DNA of 64,000 bases from Lathyrus oleraceus (Eukaryota > Streptophyta > Magnoliopsida > Fabales > Fabaceae): NCBI RefSeq assembly GCF_024323335.1, contig NC_066581.1, positions 184,838,830-184,902,829 of the forward strand. Reading direction: 5' to 3'. The translations under genes were made by a program, and so were the position numbers. The notes below the pieces were generated by a model. That model was not told the origin of the DNA and did not search any database. It saw only the letters and a list, made by a program, of their open reading frames with translations. Within the stretch, counting starts at the first letter, position 1, and every line of letters begins with the position of its first letter. Below, one piece after another: positions 1 to 11,023 of this stretch.

Positions 1-107
1 TGCCAATCACTGGACTTACATCAGACTCTGAACCAACAAACCCACACACAGGAAACCAACTGCCAATCGCTGGACTTACGTCAGACTCCAACACACACAA
101 GGGACAA
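1..107 (-). repeat. U5 tandem repeat, two copies (element A 3' LTR)
   Basis: Two copies of a unit built around GCCAATCGCTGGACTTAC lie 60 bp apart. They are the continuation of the array seen complete at 40447-40612. Confidence 0.75.
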
Positions 108-465
108 AAAGCAAAAGGGCGCCCGGAGAGATCTGTTCATCTCCTGCCTACGTACCTCATCTGGTATGAGGATCAGGGCGACGTAGTTCCCCTTAACAGG
201 GAAAGAACTTCTAACCTAATCAGAGACTGGGAAATGACAAACTAGAAGGGAGCCTGACTCGAGCCTAATAGTTATCATGTAATACGCAATGGTCCTAGGT
301 TGAGGTTTCTATCCTAACTTGCACAGGGAGCAAGCTATCCTAAGCAGCACAATCAAACAGACAAGCTCAATAAGGCAATCACACACACTATATGCAAGCA
401 ATTGGGCTCATACAGGGCTAGGCTGCAGAAACAAGCCAACTGGAATGGGGTGTTTTTAGCTCTTA

Positions 466-488
466 ACCCTAACATTGAGAGTTAGGGT
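466..488 (-). other. Telomere-motif hairpin in LTR A (3' copy)
   Basis: ACCCTAAC and GTTAGGGT form a perfect 8-bp stem around the 7-nt loop ATTGAGA. The same hairpin is present in the other A and B LTRs, and a variant with a compensated base pair is in LTR D. Confidence 0.6.
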
Positions 489-2757
489 GAAGCAGATGAA
501 ATGGGAAATGAGGGTAAGACCTCATAGCTCTTATCCCTGGCCTGAGAGAGCTTGACTCAAAATAGAATGCGTGGGAGTTCAGAATGTAGGAACTCTTCTC
601 CACAAGTGACTGACACAACTGAATCAACACAGTGTGTGTGAGCAAAGTGAATGACACAACTGAATAACAGAGGATGGATTGCACATCCCTTCTATCTGCC
701 AATTGCCTCTTAAGTGGTCTTTACCTGCTTGGCACAAAATTAAACATTCACAAACATTGCCTCTTAAGGAGGGCTTCAGACAGGTGCCTACCAATAACAG
801 TAGGTCTTGCAGACTACATGAAGTCAAGAGATTATACCTCAGTGGTATGCAAACCACAAGCAATGCCAAGCAAGTTCAAATGAACTCAAAGCAACTTAGG
901 TACCTGTGGAAACATCTAAACCAATCATTCAACTGTACAGACAAACAATCAACAGTTAATAACAAGCAGACAGACAAAGCATCATCAGACAATAATGAGC
1001 AAGCCACAAGCACAAGTGCATTGTTCTCAAAGCCTACAAAACACACAAAGGTTAGCACATGACAACAATTGACCAAGCTTAAATGAAGGAGCCACTCCAA
1101 TCATTGAAATGTACACTTGAACCTGAAATTCACAACCCAGATGGTAAGTCCAAACCACTAGGTCAAAGCCTAGGGTCAAAAGAGGATCAAAAATCCAAAA
1201 CAGAACTTCAAACTCAACACAAAGCATGTTTAATCACTCAAGAACAACTCCTAAAAAGGACCAAATCATAATCAATAGGCAAGTTCATGTACCAAGCATG
1301 TGAAGTCAAAGACTAAATTAAGGCATCCAAATGATCAACATGAATGAAAATTCTCAATCAAAACAGAAATAGTTCAAATAATTCTGGAAAAATTCATGAG
1401 CAATCAAGACATCCACAACATCCATCACACAAGAAATCAGAAGCATTGGAGATCATTTGGCATGGAAATCACATTGTACAAGTCAAACAATCAAATGTGT
1501 GACACAAATTGTCTCACCAAGTTAACATAAGCATAAAACAGAAATGGAGCATGGGAAAAATGTCAAACCAAAACCAAAATGTCCATCAATGTGTCTAGAA
1601 TTAGCATGCAAAATTTCAAGTTTATTGGATTATTTTTGACCATTTTATGATGGAAAGAACAAGGCAATATCACACATGCATATGTATTCAATCATCCTAG
1701 AACAAAATATTTTGCCAGCCAGGCACAACTTGCAAATTCATGCTCATAAAAAACTAGACAGAATAAGGAGCATTTTGCAAAAAATTGGGATCAAATTGAT
1801 GCATTTTTCAATTTGTTGTGATTTTTCTAAGTTTGGGAAAATTTTGAAATCAAAACATGAATAAGCATGGCAAAACGAGGGAATATGTGAAAAAATGATG
1901 AAGCATTGGAAAAGTTCACTCGGCCAGTATCGAACCTGGCACACATTTGAATTTGGCTCCCAACCAAAACGACAGCGTTTTGGCTTTAAACCCTAAGCCT
2001 GGAAAATCTCCAAAAATCGTAGCTAATTCATGAACATTTCGTAGCTAAACCGAAGCAAACTCGTGGCTAGTTCTGGAAAATGATGATCTTCATCTTCCTC
2101 ATGAAGATGAAGATGAACTTCAAAGGCCAATTTCCAGAAAATCTAAAAAAACGTCCAGAAATCAACAAAGCTTATACCATTCGATTCCTTGTTCCATGTA
2201 CATTCATGATCAAACCACAAATTATGCTAAAACATCAAAACAAGCTCGGATCGAAGAAAATAAAAAATGACATCCAAACTTCAAACACATGTATCTTCAT
2301 GAATAATGCACCATTTCACTCAAATTTTATACCAGAATCATCACCAATCAAAGATCTACATGAATATCATAATGAATTGGAGAATAAATGAGATCGAAAA
2401 TCAACCTCTTGAAGAGCAGCAAGCTGGAATCATGTGCTACAAGCTCAGCAATGCCTCAAATCTCTTCTACAATGCTTGTTGAAGTGATTGATGATGAATT
2501 GGATGCTCCAGCATGCACGAATTTAGCTCAATTTGCAAACTCCATTGAACCTTCAAGCTTCGAGTATGGTCCAAACTGGCACGATTTCTTCCAATTTCAC
2601 GTCCAATTTGCTTCAAGAACACTTCCTAATCATGAATCCATCAATAGAAATGGCTTTTGTGTGAAGAATTTGGAAAATATTTTGAGAGAAAAATTTGGTT
2701 GATTTTGAATCTAGATCTGAAAACTGTGGTTAATGATGAAAGCAGTTGTGATTAACA

Positions 2758-2765
2758 TTATATAT
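2758..2765 (-). promoter_or_regulatory. TATA box of LTR A (3' copy)
   Basis: The minus strand reads GGGATATATAATG about 1 kb from the U3 start. B and D have TATA-like words at a comparable point. Transcription would then start near 2730, giving about 1 kb of U3 and a very long R-U5. Confidence 0.55.
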
Positions 2766-3781
2766 CCCTTGCTAACGATGCTGAAATTATGTTTAAGCCA
2801 AATCCAAGTGAGATTAGCAAGTTATGAAGTGTGTGCACCAATTGTGTTTTTCACCCCCATGCATGAGGTAGCCACGTGAACATTGCTCAAATCTGATCCA
2901 AATCCACTTAAACAAGGCCCATGCAAGCTTTAGAATTAATATTTTATGCATATAATCATCCAAATTGATTTTATGAAATTTCCTTCAAAAAACTTCATGA
3001 ATGAGCACATGATCATGCAAGTGAAATTCATGCCATGTAATGGATATTTTGGAAACTACATGTTATGAGGAACAAAATGCAAAAAGAACCACCCATTTGA
3101 AACTACATGTTATGAGGAAACTACATGTTATGGTTCAAAAGTTATGCCCATTTGAACTTTTAAGCACACTTTGCCATGATTTTATCATAACTCCTTAACC
3201 ATTCATTAGAAATTCATGATCTTGGACTTTTTGGAAATGGGAGAGAAAGATCTTCAACTTTCATGTTGGACAAAATTTCATTTGAAGCTTTCTTGATGAT
3301 GTAAGATTGAGTTGAAGTTGGTCCAAAACCTTTCCATTTTTGGAAATTTCAAATTATAGGTCACTTGCTATTTTGGGAAAGTCTTGACTTGACTTCAACT
3401 CTTCAATATGAGTGTTTGAAATGTCAAATAAGACTTGTTTGAACATGAATGAAGTATCTCTAATCACTTCCCACCTCCAAATCCACAGTTGACTTTGCAG
3501 TTGACTTTTATGGGCCTCAGATGACTTGCACATGCACTGATGAGTTCTGAGCCTTCAACACTTGGCCAAGTTGCTTCAAAATGATCCTTGGGTCATGTAA
3601 GCTCATTGGAACCACCAAGGGCTTTGATTTCATGGAAAATGCTCTTGTTGCCTTGCATAGTTGAATCTCCTGACCAGTCTTGACTGATGAAATGCAATGG
3701 ACTATGCAATGTGAATGCAATATTAATGACCTAAAAATGAAATGAATGTACAAATGGGAGGTGCAAATTTGAGGTGCTACA

Positions 3782-3794
3782 GCTGCCCCTATTC
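3782..3794 (-). other. Polypurine tract of element A
   Basis: The minus strand reads GAATAGGGGCAGC immediately before the 3' LTR. The identical 13-mer is at the same place in B and D. It would prime plus-strand DNA synthesis. Confidence 0.85.
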
Positions 3795-3914
3795 GATCAA
3801 CTGGGAACCTGAACGGATGAGAGCAACGGCTGTCAGACCTTCAAGGTAAACAGGGATTGAATACCAAAGAAGCATAGAAATTTGCACTCTGCGGGAGATG
3901 ATACAAAGAAAAGC

Positions 3915-5195
3915 GAGGCCATTTACCGATGGCGGCTGCACAATAACTTTAGGAAAGCGAGGCCATTTACGGATGGCGGCTTTACTGGAAACTTGATATT
4001 TACCGATATCAACTTCAGCGAGACCATTTACCGATGGCTGCTGGGAAACAACATCCAAAAGAAGCAGGACCATTTACCGATGGTGGCTTCAACTGGGAAG
4101 GAAAAAGATATTAAAAGGAAGCAAGACCATTTACCGATGGTGGCTTCAAAGCAACTTGATATTTACCGATATCAACTTCAGCAAGACCATTTACCGATGG
4201 CTGCTGGGAAACAGATGTCACAGAAAGCGAGGCCATTTACCGATGGCGGCTAAGCTGGGCATTCGATATTTACCGTTATCGAAGCAAGACGAGGCCATTT
4301 ACCGATGGCATCTCCATTTAGGGAGGAAAAAGATATTTGCAACTGGAACCAGACAAGACGTTTACCGACGGCTCTACCGGGGATTTGATCTATCAACAAA
4401 AAGATACATGACCAGACATTTACCGATGACTGAGATGAGACTCGACGTTTACCGACATCGAAAGATGATGTTTACTGACATCAAAACAAAGGACGACCAG
4501 ACATTTACCGATGACTGGAGTGAGACTCGATGTTTACCGACACCGAAACAATGGTGTTTACCGACACCAAAGAAAGAACGACTAGACATTTACCGATGAC
4601 TGGGAGAAAGACTCGATGTTTACCGACACCGAAACAATGGTGTTTACCGACACCAAAGAAAGAATGACCAGACATTTACCGATGACTGGGAAGAGACTCG
4701 ATGTTTACCGACATCGAAAGATGATGTTTACCGACATCAAAAAAGGACTACCAGACATTTACCGATGACTGGGAGACAAAATATACAACCAGACATCGAC
4801 GGGCGACTAGGAAAAACTCGACGTTTATCGAAACCAACAGATAGGTGACCAGACATCAACAGATGAATGGGAAAAAGAGATACAACCAGACGTCAACGGA
4901 CGAATGGGAAAAACTCAATGTTTACCGACACCAACGGAGAGGTGACCAAACATCGACGGATGAATGGGAGAAAGACTCGATGTTTACCGACACCGAAACA
5001 ATGGTGTTTACCGACACCAAAGAAAGAACGACCAGACATTTACCGATGACTGGGGTGAGACTCGATGTTTACCGACACCGAAAGAATGGTGTTTACCGAC
5101 AGCGAAACAATGGTGTTTACCGACACCGAAACAATGGGGTTTACCGACACCAAGGAAAGAATGCACATAGGTGCAGACATGACACTTACCGGTAT
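3915..5195 (-). repeat. 3' UTR hairpin array of element A
   Basis: More than 30 units share the core TTTACCGA. It is flanked by arms that pair with each other: GCCAT/ATGGC, ACCAT/ATGGT, TTGATAT/ATATCAA, TTCGATA/TATCGAA, CGATGT/ACATCG, TGATGT/ACATCA, TGGTGT/ACACCA, and CCAGACAT/ATGACTGG with one A-A mismatch. From 4410 the higher-order period is about 85 bp. Open frames run through it only because the repeats lack stop codons. Tandem repeats in the hypervariable 3' UTR of pea Ogre elements are known and are a source of satellite DNA; the covarying hairpins are my own observation. Confidence 0.85.
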
Positions 5196-5524
5196 CACAG
5201 GGATGATATATACATATGTCAAGGCAAGGCTAAACATTGGCTAGGGATCTCACTAGGGAGAATCAATCTTTCCTTCCACGGGTGGGTGAGGAAGTAAACC
5301 TCTCAGGGGAATTATCAATCCTGAATGCTGTCAGGAGCAACCGTAGCAAATGTGCCGTACGGATGTTGAACAATGATCCGCCTCTGCAGGGGATATGGTC
5401 TGATTAGGTTTAACACATGAATGCATATGTTTGAATTTTTCTATGGTGTAAGGCTCCATGTTGAATGGAAATGCTACGCAATTTGAGGATGCAATGATTA
5501 CTACATGCAAGACGCAAATGATGA

Positions 5525-6345
5525 AAACTCCTGCTGGGGAGCAAACGGATTGCTCTGATGAGCACACGAATCTGAATAAGATTCTCTAACTCTGTGGGGA
5601 GACGCACTGCCGGGGGTGCTTTGCTGATCTGATACTTTGGGAACAACAAAGAAACCAACTCAACTGGGGAGTCTCTGGCTGGGGAACACACCAATCTCTC
5701 ACTCATGTCGAGGAGTAGCACTGCTGCTGGAGAAAGGATCCCACCGGGGACAACCTTCACCGAATCCAATCCACTTGGGGACTCCGCTAGGGTCACAACC
5801 AATGCTCACCTCTGCTGAGGATAGCGACCAATCTACAGGTAGGATAAACTCTACTGGGGATAATTTTCACCGAAGCAATCCACTTGGGGACCTCGCTGGG
5901 GAAAACCATCAACACAAACCTTTACTGGGGAGATCTGCTAGGGGAAACATTCACAACCCTGACGGGGAAAAGCATTCACAACTCTGCTGAGGATTACAGT
6001 ACTTCATACCCGACTACTGAGGAATAAACTACTCACTAACACCTCCGCTGGGGATACAATAACCTTCCGACTCGGTGGGGATTAATCTTCAGACTAGCTG
6101 GGGAAACAAAAGCCTTTGTACCTGCTGATGAGGAACACACTACCCACAGACGCCTCTGCCGGGGAAGAACAGTTATAATAGCTTCTAGACTTTGCTTAGG
6201 GAAACAGCCACTTTCAAGCCTGCTGGGGAAACATCCTCAATCCTGCCGAGGAGTTCCTGATCTTGACTATGCTGAGTAGACAAGTCCCAAACTTGCTTCA
6301 TCTGCTGGGGAAGATCCCCACCTCTCACACCACTGGACAGTGCTG
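5525..6345 (-). repeat. 3' UTR degenerate CTCTGCTGGGGA repeats of element A
   Basis: About 20-25 degenerate copies of CTCTGCTGGGGA lie on the plus strand, spaced roughly 25-40 bp. The motif is the same as the core of the element's own primer-binding site, so in the transcript (minus strand) the repeats are antisense to the PBS. The best copy, 6043-6059, matches 16 of 17 bases of the PBS and leader. Confidence 0.75.
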
Positions 6346-7106
6346 ACAGCATCCCTGAACAAACCGTGGCTTATCTGCTCTAGCCAGGAACCAAAGGTGA
6401 TAACCTGCAACCAACAAGACAAACGTGCCCCAGGGGATTGCATGGACAAGATACACTCAAGTGTACTCAACATTCTAAATGATTTTCAGATGTTTTATCT
6501 TTCTGCACGTTATTATCTAGCCTTCATGTTTTTACATGCAATGTTTATAAAAAATTCGGACTTTTTTGCAAACAAAACAGTAAAAATAAAAACACGAGAG
6601 CAATTTATCTGAATAACGACTTTTATTGATTGAAAATGGGCCTGAAAAGGCGAATATATCAGGAAGCAATTCCTAGGAAGAGGTAATTGCGCACAAAAGG
6701 AAAATAAACTATCCTAATGGCAATGTGAATACGGCATCCACTTATTTCCCAATTCTGTTATGACTCACAGATCATCAATTTCTCCCCAAATTCCTTGCTT
6801 TCTGAGAAGAATGACTGGACCGATCATATCCTTCGAGATGGTAGACGATGAAGCGTGATGAAGTACAGATAACTCAGACTGTAGTCTTCGCTTTATCCCT
6901 CTTTTGGTTGGATCGCCCTTTCGGGTTTTCAATCCACCGGGATACCCATTTTTGCCTAAGCCGCCCTTGCGGGTTTTCAACTTACCGGGTGTACATATTC
7001 TTTTCATTTTTTATCCCTAACTTTTGCCCGAACCTTTTCCTTTTTATTTGGTTCGCCGGGATGCCCTTTTTTGCCTGGACTCTTTTTTTTTGTCCAGCGG
7101 GTCAAT
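6346..7106 (-). other. Element A proximal 3' UTR
   Basis: This is non-coding sequence between the integrase stop and the repeat arrays, and it is well conserved with B (19391-20139) and D (54560-55296). Near 6900-7100 it contains a twice-repeated block around CCGGGATACCCATTTTTGCC and CGGGTTTTC. I see no gene in it. Confidence 0.7.
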
Positions 7107-9926
7107 TTATGCGAAGTATTTTTTGACTACATCTGAGTTAACAGGGGACGGAAAATCTTCACCATCCATAGTTGTAAGCATCAAGGCTCCACCGGAGAAA
7201 ACCTTCTTAACAACATATGGACCTTCGTAATTAGGAGTCCACTTGCCCCTGTTATCTGTATCGGGAGGAAGGATCCTTTTCAAAACTAAATCACCAGTCT
7301 GATAGCTTCGAGGACGCACTTTCTGATCAAAGGCTTTCTTCATCCTTCTCTGATACAACTGCCCATGGCACACAACTGCTAACCGTCTCTCTTCGATAAG
7401 GCTCAACTCGTTAAACCTTATTCGAATCCACTCAGCTTCGTCTAACTTGACATCCAACAGGACTCTCAGAGAAGGTATCTCCACTTCAACAGGTAGGACT
7501 GCTTCCATACCATACACAAGGGAGTAAGGGGTTGCCCCGGTCGACGTACGTACTGAGGTACGGTACCCATGCAAAGCGAAAGGCAGCATCTCATGCCAAT
7601 CCTTGTACGTCACGACCATCTTCTGCACAATCTTCTTAATATTCTTGTTTGCCGCCTCTGCAGCACCATTCATCTTCGGTCTGTAAGGAGAAGAATTGTG
7701 ATGTTCAATCTTGAAATCTTTGCAAAGCTCTTTCATCATCTTGTTATTGAGATTCGAACCATTATCAGTGATGATTCTCTCAGGAACCCCATAACGACAA
7801 ATGATTTCCTTCTTGATAAACCGGGCAACCACTTGCTTGGTAACATTAGCATAGGAAGCTGCTTCCACCCACTTGGTGAAGTAATCAATCGCAACCAGGA
7901 TGAAGCGATGTCCATTGGAAGCAGTAGGCTCAATCTTCCCAATCATATCAATGCCCCACATCGCGAACGGCCAAGGCGAATTCATGACATTCAGAGGGTT
8001 TGGTGGTACATGCACCTTATCAGCATAGATCTGACATTTATGGCACTTCCGAGCGTATTTGAAACAATCGGATTCCATAGTCATCAATTAATAACCGGCT
8101 CTTAACAATTTCTTAGACATTGCATGACCACCAGCATGGGTACCAAAAGATCATTCGTGCACTTCCTACATCAACATGTCTGCTTCGTGTCTATCCACGC
8201 ATCTGAGCAGAACCATGTCAAAGTTTCTCTTGTACAACACATCATCCTGATTCAAATAAAAGCTTCCAGCTAGCCTTCTCAGGGTTTTCTTGTCATTCTT
8301 TGACGCACCTTCAGGATACTCCTGACTCTTGAGGAAATTCTTGATATCATAGTACCACGGCTTCTCGTCAACAACAGACTCGGATGCAAACACATACGCA
8401 GGCCTCTCGAGTCGATTCACCGGAACATGTGGCACATGATTCCACCAATGAACTTTGATCATAAAAGTAGCCAAGGCATCAGCCATCTGATTCTCATCCC
8501 GGGGGACATGATACAACTTCACCTTCTTGAATAAAGTCAGAACCCTTCTGGTGTAATCTCTGTAAGGAATCAAATGCGGTTGATGGGTATTCCAATCTCC
8601 ATTAACCTGGTTAATCACTAGAGCGGAATCTCCATAGATGTCCAGAGTTTTGATCCTCAGATCGATGGCTTCTTCTATCCCCATGATGCAAGCCTCATAC
8701 TCAGCCTCGTTGTTGGTTACATCAAAAGTTAGTCTGGCAGAAAAAGGTATATGAGCACCTTTTGGATTGATAAGCACTGCCCCAACACCGTTGCCATTCA
8801 TATTCACAGCCCCATCAAACATCAGTGTCCACTTGTCATCAGAATCCGGTCCTTCCTCGACAAGAGGCTCTTCACAATCTTTCATCTTCAGATACATGAT
8901 GTCTTCATCAGGGAATTCAAACATCATCGGTTGATAATCATCGATTGGTTGCTCGGCAAGGTAGTCTGACAGAATACTACCTTTGATGGCCTTCTGCGAC
9001 GTGTACTGGATATCATATTCTGTTAAGATCATCTGCCAACGAGCAACACGCCCGGTGAGAGTCGGCTTCTCAAAGATGTATTTCACTGGATCCATCTTAG
9101 AAATCAATAAGGTAGTATGGTTCAACATATACTGCCTCAGTCGGCGAGCAGCCCAGGCCAAAGCACAACAAGTTTTCTCGAGCTGTGAATATTTTATTTC
9201 ACAGTCGGTAAACTTTTTGCTAAGGTAGTATATGGAATGTTCTTTTCGACCAGACTCGTCATGTTGTCCCAATACACACCCCATCGAGTTCTCAGTCACT
9301 GACAGGTGCATTATCAGAGGTCTCCCGGGAACTGGAGGTATAAGGATTGGAGGTTTCTGTAAATACTCTTTTATCTTGTCAAAAGCCCTCTGACAGTCAT
9401 CATTCCACCTGATTGCTTGATTTTTCCTTAGCAATTTGAATATCGGTTCACACGTGGCAGTTAGGTGAGATACAAACCGTGCAATGTAGTTCAATCTCCC
9501 TAAAACCCACGAACCTGCTTTTCAGTTTTCGGTTCAGGCATTTCTTGTATAGCTTTTACTTTTGCCGGATCAACCTCAATCCCCTTCTCACTGACAATGA
9601 GACCCAACAGCTTACCGGATCTCACTCCAAACGTACACTTGTTCGGATTCAGCCTCAGTTTGAACTTTTTCAGTCTTTCAAACAATTTCTGCAGGTTTAC
9701 CAGATGCTCCTCTTTTGTCTGCGACTTCGCAATCATATCATCCACGTACACTTCAATCTCTTTGTTCATCATGTCATGAAAGAGAGTCGTCATAGCCCTC
9801 TGATAGGTAGCACCGGTATTCTTAAGCCCAAATGGCATCACCTTATAGCAGAACGTGCCCCAAGGTGTAATGAATGTCGTCTTTTCCATGTCCTCTGGCG
9901 CCATCTTGATCTGATTATAACCAGAG
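7107..9926 (-). pseudogene. Element A pol 3' part: RT (C-terminal), RNase H x2, integrase
   Basis: This is the downstream half of the pol gene of A, cut by insertion of B at 9926/32911. Going 5' to 3' on the minus strand it encodes the RT palm with the YVDD motif (near 9730), a degenerate first RNase H, a second RNase H with intact FDGA, NNEAEYE and YGDSALV motifs, then integrase with the HHCC zinc region, DDE core (ITDNGS, then NGAAEAAN) and a GPY-type C terminus ending VVKKYFA. Breaks are a 1-bp deletion near 9502, TAG at 8166-8168 (CAG in D) and TAA at 8088-8090. The apparent start at 9934 is chimeric with the LTR of B and is not real. Confidence 0.92.
9922..9926. repeat. Target-site duplication CAGAG, left of B
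   Basis: CAGAG here is repeated at 32911-32915, directly flanking element B. Uninterrupted pol copies read through this site (CCAGAAAAACCG near 22965-22970). Confidence 0.92.
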
Positions 9927-9965
9927 TGTCGCATTACGCGAAAAACCGGCGGGAAAACGAAACAA

Positions 9966-9976
9966 CAGAGCCGCCA
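9966..9976 (-). other. PBS-like box in U5 of B (3' LTR)
   Basis: The minus strand reads TGGCGGCTCTG about 40-50 nt from the U5 end; the PBS reads TGGCGACTCTG. Confidence 0.5.
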
Positions 9977-10089
9977 CCGTGCGTTATTTATCCCAAAAAA
10001 GGGAAAGGAAACGCTCGAAGTAAACCTGGAAAAGACATGGTCTCGCGACCAGAGAGAGATGGGATCGGGAGTTGGTTATGTGAAGGGAA

Positions 10090-10126
10090 GGTATTAGCAC
10101 CCCTACGCATCCGTCGTACTCGACGG
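10090..10126 (-). other. U5 twin-hairpin module, B 3' LTR
   Basis: Hairpin 1 is CCGTCG-TACT-CGACGG (10111-10126) and hairpin 2 is GGTATTAGCACC (10090-10101). On the transcript strand hairpin 2 is GGTG-CTAA-TACC with one G-U pair. Confidence 0.7.
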
Positions 10127-10411
10127 GATCCGCGCACAAAAGAAAGGATAAAGGTTGCTAAAAAACTGATCACAAACTGCACACAAGGCTGAAAGAAGAC
10201 ACAGAAAAGACAAAAGAAACTAACTCGGCAGGATATCGCATCCTGGGCCTACGTAGTCTGTCAGGCACAGACATCAGAGTCGGCGTAGTTCGGGACAGGG
10301 GGAAGCGTGCTCGCTAGGATGTCGCATCCTATGCATACGTATCTTCTCTGACTGGAGAAGAATCAGAGCACTCGTAGCTCGGCTAACGCACGCCAAACAA
10401 AACCACACAGG

Positions 10412-10640
10412 AAACCGACTGCCAATCGCTGGACTTACGTCAGACTCCACACAAACAGGCAAACATGGAAACCGAATGCCAATCGCTGGACTTACATCAG
10501 ACTCCGAACCAACAAACACACACGCAGGAAACCGACTGCCAATCGCTGGACTTATGTCAAACTCCAAACAAAACAAACCAGACACAGGAAACCGACTGCC
10601 AATCGCTGGACTTATGTCAGACTCAAAACACACACAAAGG
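10412..10640 (-). repeat. U5 57/60-bp tandem repeats, B 3' LTR
   Basis: Four copies of GCCAATCGCTGGACTTA start at 10421, 10478, 10538 and 10598. The spacings of 57, 60 and 60 bp are all multiples of three. A sense-strand open frame (10274-10648) repeats the peptide SDVSPAIGSRFP through them; whether it is translated is unknown. Confidence 0.8.
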
Positions 10641-11000
10641 AGTTGCAAAAGAAAAAGGGCGCCCGGAGAGATCAGCTCATCTCCTGCCTACGTACCTCAT
10701 CTGGTATGAGGATCAGGGCGACGTAGTTCCCCTACGCAGGGAAAGAACTGGCCTAACCAGAGACTGGGAAATGACATACTAGAAGGGAGACTGACTCGAG
10801 CCTAATAGTTATCATGTAAATTCACCATGGTCCTAGGTTGAGGTGTCTATCTAACTTGCACAGGGAGCAAGCTATCCTAAACAGCATAGGCAAAGCAAAC
10901 ATACACACAATTAACACACACTATATACAAACAAAGTGGGCTCACACAAGGTTAGGCTGTGAAACACAAGCCAACTGGAATCGGGTGTAGTTAGCTCTTA

Positions 11001-11023
11001 ACCCTAACATTGAGAGTTAGGGT
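11001..11023 (-). other. Telomere-motif hairpin in LTR B (3' copy)
   Basis: ACCCTAAC and GTTAGGGT pair perfectly around ATTGAGA, as in LTR A. Confidence 0.6.

Larger units (their letters stand above)
1..3781 (-). repeat. Element A 3' LTR (outer ~0.5 kb missing)
   Basis: It matches 40513-44298, the 5' LTR of A, almost base for base. It ends at 3781 with the Ogre-type terminus (minus strand begins TGTAGCACCTC) directly next to the PPT. Differences from the other copy include a short deletion near 620 and a patchwork of copied words near 3090-3135. The open frames in it (for example 2080-2391 and 2388-2702) lie on the non-transcribed strand and are not supported as genes. Confidence 0.92.

Noticed and set aside
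461..490. Interstitial telomere repeat (CCCTAA)
   Set aside because: There is only one and a half copies on each arm of a hairpin, repeated in every LTR copy and altered in D. It is part of the LTR, not telomeric DNA.
1929..1950. tRNA-like word GGTTCGATAC (minus strand) in LTR A, and a similar one near 12885 in LTR B
   Set aside because: It resembles a T-arm or B box, but I find no A box, acceptor stem or full cloverleaf around it.
2080..2702. Two 100-codon plus-strand frames in LTR A, repeated at 42747-43243
   Set aside because: They are in a long LTR on the non-transcribed strand, differ in length between the two copies, and show no recognisable domain.
3900..5200. CRISPR-like array (regular repeats with variable parts)
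   Set aside because: The context is a plant retrotransposon 3' UTR. Repeats and spacers are not separable, there are no cas genes, and the variable parts are stem arms.
3882..5297. Open frames of 90-150 codons through the 3' UTR arrays on the plus strand
   Set aside because: They lie on the strand opposite to transcription and exist only because the repeat unit lacks stop codons. The peptide has no domain and the frame jumps between units.
7569..8105. Plus-strand open frames opposite pol (also 9479-10192, 20602-21012, 56098-56295)
   Set aside because: They are shadows of the conserved pol frame on the other strand.
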